Shown: positions 10,326 through 18,010 of the stretch, piece by piece
Layout of the letters: each line of letters opens with the position of its first letter
Numbering within the stretch: position 1 is the stretch's first letter
Source: Myxococcales bacterium UBA1660
GTDB taxonomy: Bacteria; Myxococcota_A; Polyangia; Polyangiales; Houyiibacteriaceae
Reading direction: 5' to 3'
Assembly (NCBI GenBank): GCA_002320815.1
Contig: DCLA01000023.1
Coordinates: 1 to 37,933, forward strand
DNA: 37,933 nucleotides
Notes under the pieces: generated by a model
Databases searched by the model: none
What the model was told of the DNA's origin: nothing
The model's input: the letters and a program-made list of their open reading frames with translations, nothing else
Translations under genes and position numbers: made by a program

Positions 10326-12245
10326 ATGCGTTCACCGCGCGGCCCTCGTAACCGCGCTCGCGCGACCGTGACCGGTACCCTGGCGGGCATGCGGGTTTCG
10401 AGGACACGACACGCGCGCCTTCCGGGGCTGCGTCCGACGTCGCGCCGCCGGATCGCTCTGGCCCGGATCGCTTTGGCCCGGAGCGCGGCGCGGGCGGCGA
10501 GGTGGCGCTCTGAGCGATCGTCGCCCCCACTGGATCTTCGGGCTGGGCCCACCGCGGAGCCGCCGCTCGATGCTCATCCTTCCCGCGCGCGCCACCGCTC
10601 GGGAGGTCTGCGCCGACGCTTGCTACTGACGGCCTCGCTCTTGGGTCTGGTCGGGGCGGGTTGCGAGGGGACGATCGAAGGGCGCGCGAGCGAGGCCGAG
10701 ACGCCGTCCGCAGCCGACGCCGAAACCGAATGCAGCGCATCCCCTGGCTCTCGACCGCTCCTCGCCGAGCGCCGACTGACGAGTGAGGAGCTGCTGCGGA
10801 CCTTCCAAGTCCTGGTAGGCGAAGAGCGGATGGCCGAATCAGCCGACCTCGTGGCTCAGCTCCCGAGCGACCGGCTCCATGAGAGCCCGGACGAGCTGGA
10901 CCCGCTCCCCTCCCAAGCCCACACGGACGCCTCGCTGCGGCTGGCAATCGACCTCGCGGAGCGCATCGCGGCGAGTCGCGAGAGCCGCGCGGCCCTCGCG
11001 ACGGAGTGCGCCGACCAGCCCAGTAGCGAGCCCTGCGTCGAGGCTCTGCTCGACGGCTTCGCGCCTCGAGCGTTTCGCCGCCCCCTGTCGCAAGCGGAGC
11101 GCGACCGACTGAGCGCGACGGGGCCGTCGGATGAGGTCGACGAGACGTTCACGGTCCTCGTCGCCCGTCTACTGAGCTCACCGGCGCTGACCTTCCACCA
11201 CTGGTCCTCGCCTCCCACCCCGTACGACGTGGCCTCCCGGATCGCCTACACCACGACCGGAGGTCCGCCCGACGATGTGTTGGTGGGCGCGGCATCCCGC
11301 GACGAGCTGTCGACTCCCACGCAGATCCGAGCCCAAGTGACCCGACTTCTCGAGAGCCCCTGGGGCCGGAGACGCGTGGCCGACTTCTTCCGGTATTGGC
11401 TGCGGCTCGACGCGGTTCCCGTGCCCTCCCGTCGGGCGAGCGAGCGGCTCGGGCTCGACGCCGGAGAGCTGCAGCGCTCCGCGTTGGCCGAGGTCGATCG
11501 CTTCGTGGAGCAAATGGTCTTCACGCGGTCGGCGGAGTTCCGAGAACTCATCACTTCCCCTCTCGTCTACCCGGAAGACGACGCGCTGGCGGGGCTCTAC
11601 GGTACGGCGGTCTGGCACGACGGCGACCCGCCGGTCGAGGCTCCCCACCATCGAGGGCTGCTCGGGCGGGTCGCGCTCCTACTCTCGCAGGCCGACCGGA
11701 CTTCTCCGATCATGCGCGGCATTCGCCTCCGCGAGCGCCTGCTGTGTCAGGAGATCGAGCCGCCGGACCTCGAGATCATCGATTCGCGGGTCGACGAGCT
11801 CGGCGCGATCGACCGCACCGAGCACTCGACGCGCGAGGCGACCGAACGGTTGACCGGGGTCACCCCTTGCTACAGCTGCCACCAGCTCATCAATCCACCG
11901 GGGTTCGTCTTCGAGTCCTTCGACCCGCTGGGGGCCTACCGAACGGCAGAGGTCGTCTACGACGAGACGGGGCGCGAGATTGCGCGACACGCCGTCGACA
12001 CGACCGTCGCCGACCTGCGCATCGGACCCGAGGCGAAGTCGGCTTCTCGGTTCGACGATGTCGTCGACCTGGTCGCCGACCAAGCAATGGCGCACGTGTG
12101 CGTCGCCGACAGCTTGGTGGAGTTCTACTTCGCCCATGAGGTGGAAGCGTGCGCGACGGCCGACGTCGTCGATGCGATCGCCGGCTCTCAGAGCTTCGTG
12201 GACATCATCGTCACCGCGATTGCCACCGAGGAGATGCTTCGATGA
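10326..12245 (+). CDS. DUF1592/DUF1588/DUF1585-domain lipoprotein with a CxxCH haem motif
   Basis: The open frame from ATG 10326 gives 639 residues, but the first 98 are Arg-rich and look untranslated. The real lipoprotein signal is at about residues 95-113 (RRRLLLTASLLGLVGAGC), so the true start may be ATG 10389 or a TTG near 10470 or 10620. The core shows the planctomycete/myxobacterial order: a DUF1595-like segment (FAPRAFRRPLSQAERDRL), DUF1592 (ASRIAYTTTGGPPDD to RVADFFRYWL), DUF1588 (HRGLLGRVALLLSQADRTSP to INPPGFVFESFDPLG) and a DUF1585-like C-terminus. CYSCH at residues 515-519 is a c-type haem-binding motif. The stop overlaps the start of the DUF1552 gene (ATGA), so the two are translated together. 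The function of the family is unknown; a periplasmic or surface redox role is inferred. Confidence 0.85.
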   Translation: MRSPRGPRNRARATVTGTLAGMRVSRTRHARLPGLRPTSRRRIALARIALARSAARAARWRSERSSPPLDLRAGPTAEPPLDAHPSRARHRSGGLRRRLLLTASLLGLVGAGCEGTIEGRASEAETPSAADAETECSASPGSRPLLAERRLTSEELLRTFQVLVGEERMAESADLVAQLPSDRLHESPDELDPLPSQAHTDASLRLAIDLAERIAASRESRAALATECADQPSSEPCVEALLDGFAPRAFRRPLSQAERDRLSATGPSDEVDETFTVLVARLLSSPALTFHHWSSPPTPYDVASRIAYTTTGGPPDDVLVGAASRDELSTPTQIRAQVTRLLESPWGRRRVADFFRYWLRLDAVPVPSRRASERLGLDAGELQRSALAEVDRFVEQMVFTRSAEFRELITSPLVYPEDDALAGLYGTAVWHDGDPPVEAPHHRGLLGRVALLLSQADRTSPIMRGIRLRERLLCQEIEPPDLEIIDSRVDELGAIDRTEHSTREATERLTGVTPCYSCHQLINPPGFVFESFDPLGAYRTAEVVYDETGREIARHAVDTTVADLRIGPEAKSASRFDDVVDLVADQAMAHVCVADSLVEFYFAHEVEACATADVVDAIAGSQSFVDIIVTAIATEEMLR

Positions 12246-13624
12246 GCGAACGAGACACAGCTCGAAACGAGGGTCGCCGGCTCTTTTTGCGCGGACTCGG
12301 CGGCGCTCTGTTGGCGCTGCCGACGATCCCTTCGTTGCTACCGCGAGTCGCGCGCGCAGCGCCGGAGCGCATCCCGTTACGCCATGTGCAGATCCAGACG
12401 CACAACGGTGTGGCGGTCGATGATTTCTGGCCCGCCGACGAGGGCCTGTCCGTTCAGGCGCCGGGCGTGCGGGCCCGGCGCCTGGACCTCGACGCCGCCC
12501 CTATTTCGCGCAACCTGGGAGCCGCGTTCGACCCCCTGCGAGCCAAGATGAGCGTGCTGCGCGGCCTGGACGTTCAGGTTGGAGTCGCGGTGGGAGAGCT
12601 GTTCCACGGTCGCTACGTGAGCACCACGGCGTCGCACCGAGACGACGAGCTCTTCGGCTACTCCATCGACATGGTGCTCCAGAACTCGCGCCCCTTCGCC
12701 GACCCGCCGGCACCCCTCGGGGGGCTGCGCGTGGGCCGGGGTGGAGAGCCGAAAGCCATGAGCATCTGGGAAGGTCGGAACGTCCCCTTCATCGAGGATC
12801 CCATCGACGCATGCCGTGCCGCCTTCGGCTTCGGCCCGTCCCCCGAAGAAGAGTCGGGACGCCGCCGGGCGCGCATCGTGGACCGCGTCCTCGAAGACTA
12901 CCGGGCCACCCGGGATTCAGACAGCATCTCGAACGAAGGTCGAAGACAGCTCGACCACTACATGGAACGCATTCGCGACCTCGAGGCGCGCCTCGAGGTG
13001 GAGTTCGACCGAAGGGCCGCGCTTTCCTGCGAGGAGCTCGCGGCGCCCGCGGAGGATGACAACGACGCGCGCCAAGAACTCTACATCGACGTCTTGGTGG
13101 CGGCGCTCGCGTCCGGAGCGACCCGCATCGCGAGCTGGAAGCCAACGGGCTACCGCGACCGGAGTCTCGACTTCGACCATAGCGATGTCCACGCACGTCG
13201 AGCGCCGTGGCGCACGATGATGACCTGGCAGTACGAGAAGATCGCTCGTTTCCTCAGCCGCCTCGACGAGGTCGTCGAAGCCGACGGGCGCACCCTGCTC
13301 GACCACAGCTTGGTGCTGGTGAGCTCGAACATGGGCGTGCCGAGTCACGGCGTGGAGGGCTTGCCGACGCTCATCGCCGGCAACGGTGACCGAGTTCGAC
13401 TCGGGGAGTACATCGACTACCGCCGCATGGACCACCCCGACCTGCGCGGCCGGCCGTACAACGAGCTCTTGATCACGCTCTTCCAAGCGCACGGTCTGAC
13501 GCCGCCCGAGTATCAACAGGAGGGCCGCCGGGGATTCGGGGTCTATCGCAACGAATCCGAGTACGGGGCGTTCTACTCCGCGAGAGACACGCCCCTGCCT
13601 CATCTGTGGCGCGGCTCGATGTGA
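12242..13624 (+). CDS. DUF1552-family exported protein (Tat-type signal)
   Basis: The 460-residue protein starts at ATG 12242, overlapping the preceding stop by 4 nt. The N-terminus has a twin-arginine-like motif GRRLFLRGLGG followed by a hydrophobic stretch and an AxA-type cleavage region near residue 39. The rest matches the DUF1552 pattern: HVQIQTHNGVAVDDFWP early, then a helix-rich middle, and SLVLVSSNMGVPSHGVEGLPTLIAGNG near the C-terminus, which resembles the sulfatase-like part of DUF1501/DUF1552 proteins. As I recall, Pfam names this family HXXSHH; the corresponding place here reads HSDVHA, so the signature is altered. These genes pair with DUF1592 genes throughout planctomycetes and myxobacteria, without an established reaction. 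Confidence 0.88.
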   Translation: MSERDTARNEGRRLFLRGLGGALLALPTIPSLLPRVARAAPERIPLRHVQIQTHNGVAVDDFWPADEGLSVQAPGVRARRLDLDAAPISRNLGAAFDPLRAKMSVLRGLDVQVGVAVGELFHGRYVSTTASHRDDELFGYSIDMVLQNSRPFADPPAPLGGLRVGRGGEPKAMSIWEGRNVPFIEDPIDACRAAFGFGPSPEEESGRRRARIVDRVLEDYRATRDSDSISNEGRRQLDHYMERIRDLEARLEVEFDRRAALSCEELAAPAEDDNDARQELYIDVLVAALASGATRIASWKPTGYRDRSLDFDHSDVHARRAPWRTMMTWQYEKIARFLSRLDEVVEADGRTLLDHSLVLVSSNMGVPSHGVEGLPTLIAGNGDRVRLGEYIDYRRMDHPDLRGRPYNELLITLFQAHGLTPPEYQQEGRRGFGVYRNESEYGAFYSARDTPLPHLWRGSM

Positions 13625-13980
13625 TGTTCGTCGTGGGCCGAGGTGCCCCTCGGGCAGCGATGGGGACCATGGGTTCGAGACCGAACGCGCGGTGCTCGTA
13701 GTCGCCGACCTTCCGCTGCCTCCCCTAGCGTGAAGCCATGGCGGTTAGAGAACTCGGCTTCTTCTTTGCTCATGGCGCTCATCCTCCACGGCCGACGGGG
13801 GCCGATGGCGTGAGATTGACCCCATGTCGTGGAGTCGCCCGTATCGAACACCGGGGTTCACCTTCGAGCGGACGATCCTCCCCCACATCGAGCGCGAGCG
13901 CGGCGCTCAATGCAATCGGAGCTGCCCCGATAATCTCGCAGAGCGTCGGGGCGGCCGTGTCGACTGAACGATCGGCGCCA
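13625..13980. other. 356-bp gap with two doubtful small reading frames
   Basis: Nothing certain is encoded here. On the plus strand, ATG 13824 to TGA 13967 gives 47 residues (MSWSRPYRTPGFTFERTI at the start) with G/C-rich third positions, ending 13 bp before the next gene. On the minus strand, ATG 13773 or 13782 to 13600 gives about 57-60 residues (MSKEEAEFSNRHGFTLGE near the start) with GGAGG 9 nt before ATG 13773, but it overlaps the end of the DUF1552 gene. Both could be chance frames or gene remnants. TAGCGT at 13726-13731 is a weak -10-like box. Confidence 0.4.
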
Positions 13981-15363
13981 ATGCTCCGTCGAGCGCGAGC
14001 GCAGCCGTGGCCGCGCCGAGGTGTCCTGCTCTGCCGACTGGTCGTGCTGGTCTCGGGGCTCGACGGATGCGCGGACCGCTCACCCGATGCTGAGGACTCG
14101 GCAATGGTCGGCGAGGACGGAGCGGTCATCGAACCGTCCGTCCCCGACGGCGGCGACCGGGACGCCGAAGGCGAGGCGGCGGACATGGCCCGCCGCTGTC
14201 CCGAGCAGCTCGATTTCTATCTGGATGCCACGGGTAGCTTCTTTCACCTCGGGACCACCGGCGTCGCGCACGACTTGCGGGCGGGTCATCAAACCATCGT
14301 CTCGGTGGAGACGTACGGCTGCACCGCCGATTGCGGAGCTTGTCGGGTGCGGGGACCGATCACGCCGAACAGTGCCAACGAGTACCGTCGATGCGTCCAC
14401 GACCCATCGACGCCGTGCGTATCTCCCGACGATTGCCCCGGATCTCGGTGCGCCATCTTCTTTGGACCTCCCGTCAGCTACCGAGCTCGGCTCCAGATAC
14501 TACCGGACCCCCTCGATGCATGCGCTCGCCTGTGGTTCGAGCCGCTGGGAGACGATGTCGAGTACTCGATCGAAGGCACCGTGGATTTCGTGACGGGGGC
14601 CTTCCGTGCAGACCGCTTCGATCTCCGCATGGCGGTGGCGCTCGATGGCTTCTGCGAACAGTGCCTCGGTGATGCGAATCCGCTGGTCGGTGACGACGGG
14701 GGTGTCTGCGAGTTCTCGGGTCGCGACTGCGACGAACATGGGGAGGGAGTGGTCCGCGTCGACCGCCCCAGTCACGACTGCCCGCGGGGGCGCATGGTCG
14801 ATCGCGACGAGGAGGCGCCCGACGACACCGTCTCGTATCCCCACGGCCGCGACCCGCTCGAGCTCCGCGGTGTTCCCGTCCTCGTCGATCTCCCCTTGTC
14901 GCTCAGCACCCTCGGTGCGCGGTGGGAGGGCCCCGTCGAAACCTGCGGTGACGGTCAGCCTTGCTGGTGTGGACAATGTGAAAGCGGTTCCGCGTGCGGA
15001 GGGCCCGCCCACGACCGGACGGAGTGCTCGGATGGATCCGCTTGCCGCGCAGCGCCGGTTCTCAGCAGCCTCTGCGACGAACCCGACGACCCCTCGGTGC
15101 CGGTGTGCGTCGACGATGCCTCCCGCCCCCGGTCGCTGCGCTACCACTGCGGCGCGGAGGACACCGCAGACCAGGGCTGCTTTCCCTCGGTCGTCGACGC
15201 CGTCGGCGGCCGAGAGCGTAGCGGCGAGGACTGGACGCTGCGCTTCGCGGGCATCAACTGCATCCCCGCAGCCTTCAGCCCAACGAGCGGATTCGTCAGC
15301 CCCGCCATGGGGCTGCCCGGTCCCATGGTCGTGGAGGCGAACGCCACGATGAGGATTCGCTAG
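13981..15363 (+). CDS. Secreted cysteine-rich lipoprotein, family not recognised
   Basis: The 460-residue protein starts at ATG 13981. A longer in-frame start at 13738 adds 81 residues with poor codon usage ahead of the signal. The N-terminus has arginines, a hydrophobic core (GVLLCRLVVLVSGLDGC) with Cys30 as a possible but non-ideal lipid site, then an acidic tether rich in Asp and Gly. The mature part has more than 20 cysteines, many in short pairs (CTADCGACR, CEQC, CWCGQC), interspersed with beta-like segments such as VEYSIEGTVDFVTGAF. One stretch (CVSPDDCPGSRC) resembles Cys-rich linkers of other myxobacterial surface proteins. It follows the DUF1552 gene but is separated by 356 bp, so operon membership is uncertain. 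Confidence 0.72.
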   Translation: MLRRARAQPWPRRGVLLCRLVVLVSGLDGCADRSPDAEDSAMVGEDGAVIEPSVPDGGDRDAEGEAADMARRCPEQLDFYLDATGSFFHLGTTGVAHDLRAGHQTIVSVETYGCTADCGACRVRGPITPNSANEYRRCVHDPSTPCVSPDDCPGSRCAIFFGPPVSYRARLQILPDPLDACARLWFEPLGDDVEYSIEGTVDFVTGAFRADRFDLRMAVALDGFCEQCLGDANPLVGDDGGVCEFSGRDCDEHGEGVVRVDRPSHDCPRGRMVDRDEEAPDDTVSYPHGRDPLELRGVPVLVDLPLSLSTLGARWEGPVETCGDGQPCWCGQCESGSACGGPAHDRTECSDGSACRAAPVLSSLCDEPDDPSVPVCVDDASRPRSLRYHCGAEDTADQGCFPSVVDAVGGRERSGEDWTLRFAGINCIPAAFSPTSGFVSPAMGLPGPMVVEANATMRIR

Positions 15364-15813
15364 AGCGCGGACCGACGCTCATCGGCCCCGAAAGGCGCCG
15401 GACGGCTCCCTGATGTCGATCGGCAAAGAGAAGAACCCCGTGATGCCACACCGTTCATCCCGTGAGTCCATCGAACGAGCGCGGCTCCGGCGTAGGCCGT
15501 GGCGAGCGGCCGAGCGGCGCCGCGCCCCGCGTCGACGCTCGTCCTCATGGGCTTGGCCCTGAGCTGCCGGAGTCCCGAAGCGCGCGGTGACACGGGTGCG
15601 GAGCCGGACGCCAGGATCGGGATGCCCGCCGCCGCCGCCGCCGTGTACTCGATGCCTCGGCGCGATCTCGGGGCCAGCGCCGATGCGGGACGCGGGATGG
15701 CGGATCAAGGAGTCGGACCCGGTCCGCGCCGGGGGCTGCTGCGATGGCCGCCCCATGCATCCGAGGATGACCAATCGGCGCGAGCCGACGGGTAACGCGG
15801 TCCGCGCGATGCT
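15364..15813. other. 450-bp gap between convergent genes; possible decayed lipoprotein gene
   Basis: The region separates two convergent genes. A 5-bp stem (15363-15367 with 15376-15380) sits on the stop codon of the left gene and is too short to call a terminator. From GTG 15499 to 15795 on the plus strand a 98-residue frame encodes a lipoprotein-like start (TLVLMGLALSC) and then GDTGAEPDA, like the tethers of nearby lipoproteins, before turning into low-complexity sequence. It may be a truncated lipoprotein gene. I see no other feature. Confidence 0.35.
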
Positions 15814-16590
15814 TCAGAAGGACAGCAGCGCCGCGGGCGGAGTGGAAAAGACATCGTCCTCGATAGGCCGCGCTCGAAGCGCGAAGACGACCGCCGTCGC
15901 GATACCGCCCGCAACCAGGAGCGTGCCGACCGTCCAGAGCCAGCGTCGTCGTCGGCGGCGAGGAGCTCGGCTGGGCTCCGTGACGTCGTCCTCGGTGACC
16001 GCGTCGGGGGTCGATAGCGAGACGATGGTGAGCGTCAGCTGGAAGCTCTCGCCGGGCGCCAGCCGTACGGTGTCGGACGCTGCGCCGTCCGCGGACGCCA
16101 CCGACACCATGTGCTCGCCGGGGTCGACGCTCACCTCGATCTCGTTCCGACCCTCGAACGCGCCGGCGGGCGTACCGTCGATCTCCAGCTCCCCGTGCGG
16201 ACTCCCTCGCAAGCGCACCCGGATGTGCGCGATGGCGGACGTCGCCTCGGCGAGCACCTCGTCGACCCGGGTACCGAGGCGCTCCGGCACCGCGCCGTAG
16301 GCGCCATTCAACAGATCGTCGACGAGGGCCTTGGCCGCCACGGGCTCTCCGAGGCGCGTCAGGGTCGCGGCGAGATTCAGTGCCGTCGACGCGCGCGGCA
16401 CCAGCTGTAGCGACTCCTCCAGCTTGGTGCGCGCGGCGGCGAAGTGATCGTTTTCGTAGTCCGCTCTGGCCTGCATGAAAAGCTGTCGGGCCCGCTGCAC
16501 CGTCGCAGGTTCCTGAGCGTTCGCGCGCAGCGTCGCGGAGAGCAAGAGCAGGGCCAGAGCTCCACGGCTCAGCGTCACCACTCGACCCAC
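15814..16590 (-). CDS. Exported TPR / PEGA-like protein with C-terminal membrane anchor (kinase partner)
   Basis: The 258-residue product starts at GTG 16590 and overlaps the end of the kinase gene by 16 bp; in-frame GTG codons just downstream are alternatives. A signal peptide ends near ANAQ (residue 26). Residues 33-100 form TPR-like helices (ARQLFMQARADYENDHFAAA, then ALNLAATLTRLGEP). Residues 117-190 form a PEGA-like beta domain with ELEIDGTPAG and VDPGEHMVSV. A transmembrane helix follows at about 217-239, preceded by six arginines, and the tail ends AALLSF. The layout closely matches the protein at 26620-27426, which also lies downstream of a kinase gene. I infer a sensor or scaffold for the kinase. 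The arginine cluster before the helix conflicts with the positive-inside rule if the signal peptide is cleaved. Confidence 0.75.
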   Translation of the reverse strand: MGRVVTLSRGALALLLLSATLRANAQEPATVQRARQLFMQARADYENDHFAAARTKLEESLQLVPRASTALNLAATLTRLGEPVAAKALVDDLLNGAYGAVPERLGTRVDEVLAEATSAIAHIRVRLRGSPHGELEIDGTPAGAFEGRNEIEVSVDPGEHMVSVASADGAASDTVRLAPGESFQLTLTIVSLSTPDAVTEDDVTEPSRAPRRRRRRWLWTVGTLLVAGGIATAVVFALRARPIEDDVFSTPPAALLSF

Positions 16591-17975
16591 CCCGTCTGCA
16601 TGGCTGCCGCCTCGCTCTGCATGGCTGCCGCCTCGCTCGGTACCGCCGCCATCACCGCGTCATCCGTCCCCGGAGGGCCGCCTCGCCGAGGCGTCCGTCG
16701 TCTTCTTTTCGTAGCGCTTCGCGGCGCATCTACCGTCCCCACGACGCGTTCCGCTCCTGGTGCGCCAGCGACGGCCGCGTCCATCACCGCCTCTTCCGGA
16801 GCCTCGATCGGGATGGGAACCGCTGCCGGGCGCCGCGCGGGCTCCGCGACGAGCGGGGCGGCGAGCGCGGTTTGCTCGTCCGCCGGAGCCGCCTCCGCCG
16901 GACGCGCCTCGTGCCGACCCAGTGACCAGCCTGCGGTCGCGACCAACGCGAGCGCGACGAGGGCGACCCCCACCGCGATGCCGACCGCGTACCGACGGTC
17001 ACGGACCGGCGTCGGAGTCTGGAGCGCGCGGCTCAGCTCGGAACGCGTCGCCGCTTCGTTCGCACTCCTCAGCTCGCTGGCCAGCGCTTCGAGCGTGTCG
17101 CTGACCTGGATGTCCCCTTGGGGGTCCATCGCGAGGAGGGTCCGCCGCAGGGTGGCGGCGACCTCGGCGGCCGTCGTCGGCCGCTCCGCCGGGTCTCGGT
17201 CCAACATGCGAAAGAGCAACTCCACGATCGCAGGCGGAACCTCCAGCCGCTCCTCGCCGACGTCGGGGGCCGGGTCGTGGAGAATCCGATGAATCCCGGA
17301 GTGCTGATCGCCGTGACTCCGGAAGAGCCGCTTCCCCGTCAGCATCTCGTACAAGACGATGCCCAGCGCGAAGATGTCGGTCCGGCGGTCGACCGGCAGG
17401 AACTGCACTTGCTCCGGAGCCAGATAGGCGAGCTTGCCCTTCAGGACGCCCGTCGCCGTGCTGGTGCTCTGGCCCGCCGCCTTGGCGATGCCGAAATCCG
17501 TGATCCGGGCGCGTCCCGACCACTCGAGCAGCACGTTGTGCGGCGAGAGATCCCGATGCACCAGATTCAGCGGCCGGCCGTCGTGGTCGCGCGCCTCGTG
17601 CGCGGCGTGCAGGCCCTCGGCGATGTCGAGCGCGATGCGGAGGCAGACTTCGATGGGCAACTGGCCCCCGTCGTCGGAGTTCAGCTTCATGAGCTTGGTC
17701 AGGGGGATCCCGTCGATGTACTCCATGACGAGCAGCGTTCCCTGCTCATCCTCGTCGACATCGATTACGCTGACCACGTTCGGATGCCGGACCAGCCCCG
17801 CCACTCTCGCTTCATCCTGGAACATGGCACGGAAGTCCGTGTCCTGTTGCAGGTGGGGATGGAGGCGCTTGACCGCGTACAAGCGCTTGAACCGTCCCTC
17901 TTCGCGTACGCAGAGCAGCACCCGACCCATGCCGCCGCTCGCGATCTCGCGGACCGTTCGATAGCGGCCGCTCAT
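16575..17975 (-). CDS. Receptor-type serine/threonine protein kinase
   Basis: The 466-residue protein starts at ATG 17975. An N-terminal Hanks-type kinase domain (about 1-280) has the glycine loop IASGGMGRV (11-19), Lys36 in AVKRL, Glu in MFQDEAR, HRDLSPHN at 140-147 with catalytic Asp142, DFG at 160-162, and the APE motif LAPEQ. The usual lysine of the HRDxKPxN loop is serine. A single transmembrane helix lies at about 330-352. The extracytoplasmic tail is rich in Ala, Pro and Arg and ends with a duplicated SEAAAMQ and GWVEW; no sensor domain is visible. The overlapping downstream gene encodes an exported TPR/PEGA-like protein that could provide sensing. The gene is divergent from a winged-helix regulator. 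Confidence 0.92.
   Translation of the reverse strand: MSGRYRTVREIASGGMGRVLLCVREEGRFKRLYAVKRLHPHLQQDTDFRAMFQDEARVAGLVRHPNVVSVIDVDEDEQGTLLVMEYIDGIPLTKLMKLNSDDGGQLPIEVCLRIALDIAEGLHAAHEARDHDGRPLNLVHRDLSPHNVLLEWSGRARITDFGIAKAAGQSTSTATGVLKGKLAYLAPEQVQFLPVDRRTDIFALGIVLYEMLTGKRLFRSHGDQHSGIHRILHDPAPDVGEERLEVPPAIVELLFRMLDRDPAERPTTAAEVAATLRRTLLAMDPQGDIQVSDTLEALASELRSANEAATRSELSRALQTPTPVRDRRYAVGIAVGVALVALALVATAGWSLGRHEARPAEAAPADEQTALAAPLVAEPARRPAAVPIPIEAPEEAVMDAAVAGAPGAERVVGTVDAPRSATKRRRRTPRRGGPPGTDDAVMAAVPSEAAAMQSEAAAMQTGWVEW
16596..16637 (-). repeat. Perfect 21-bp tandem duplication in the kinase C-terminus
   Basis: Units 16596-16616 and 16617-16637 are identical and duplicate seven in-frame codons (SEAAAMQ) near the end of the kinase. 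The frame is preserved. It is probably a slippage product in the low-complexity tail. Confidence 0.85.
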
Positions 17976-18010
17976 GGCGTCCCTCCGAGCGACGAAAGGA
18001 GACGACCCTG
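17976..18010 (+). promoter_or_regulatory. Very short divergent region with a Shine-Dalgarno and CTG start
   Basis: AAAGGAG at 17995-18001 is followed after 6 nt by CTG 18008-18010. That CTG is in frame with the regulator gene on the plus strand, and no stop or other standard start separates it from GTG 18134. The kinase start on the other strand is only 32 bp away, so any promoter elements must overlap the coding sequences. Confidence 0.5.

Noticed and set aside
13660..13690. gggttcgagacc resembling a tRNA T-arm
   Set aside because: The flanking bases do not form the five-pair T stem and no acceptor or anticodon stem can be drawn around it.
13738..13980. Extension of the 13981 lipoprotein to ATG 13738
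   Set aside because: The added 81 residues have poor codon usage and would bury the signal peptide.
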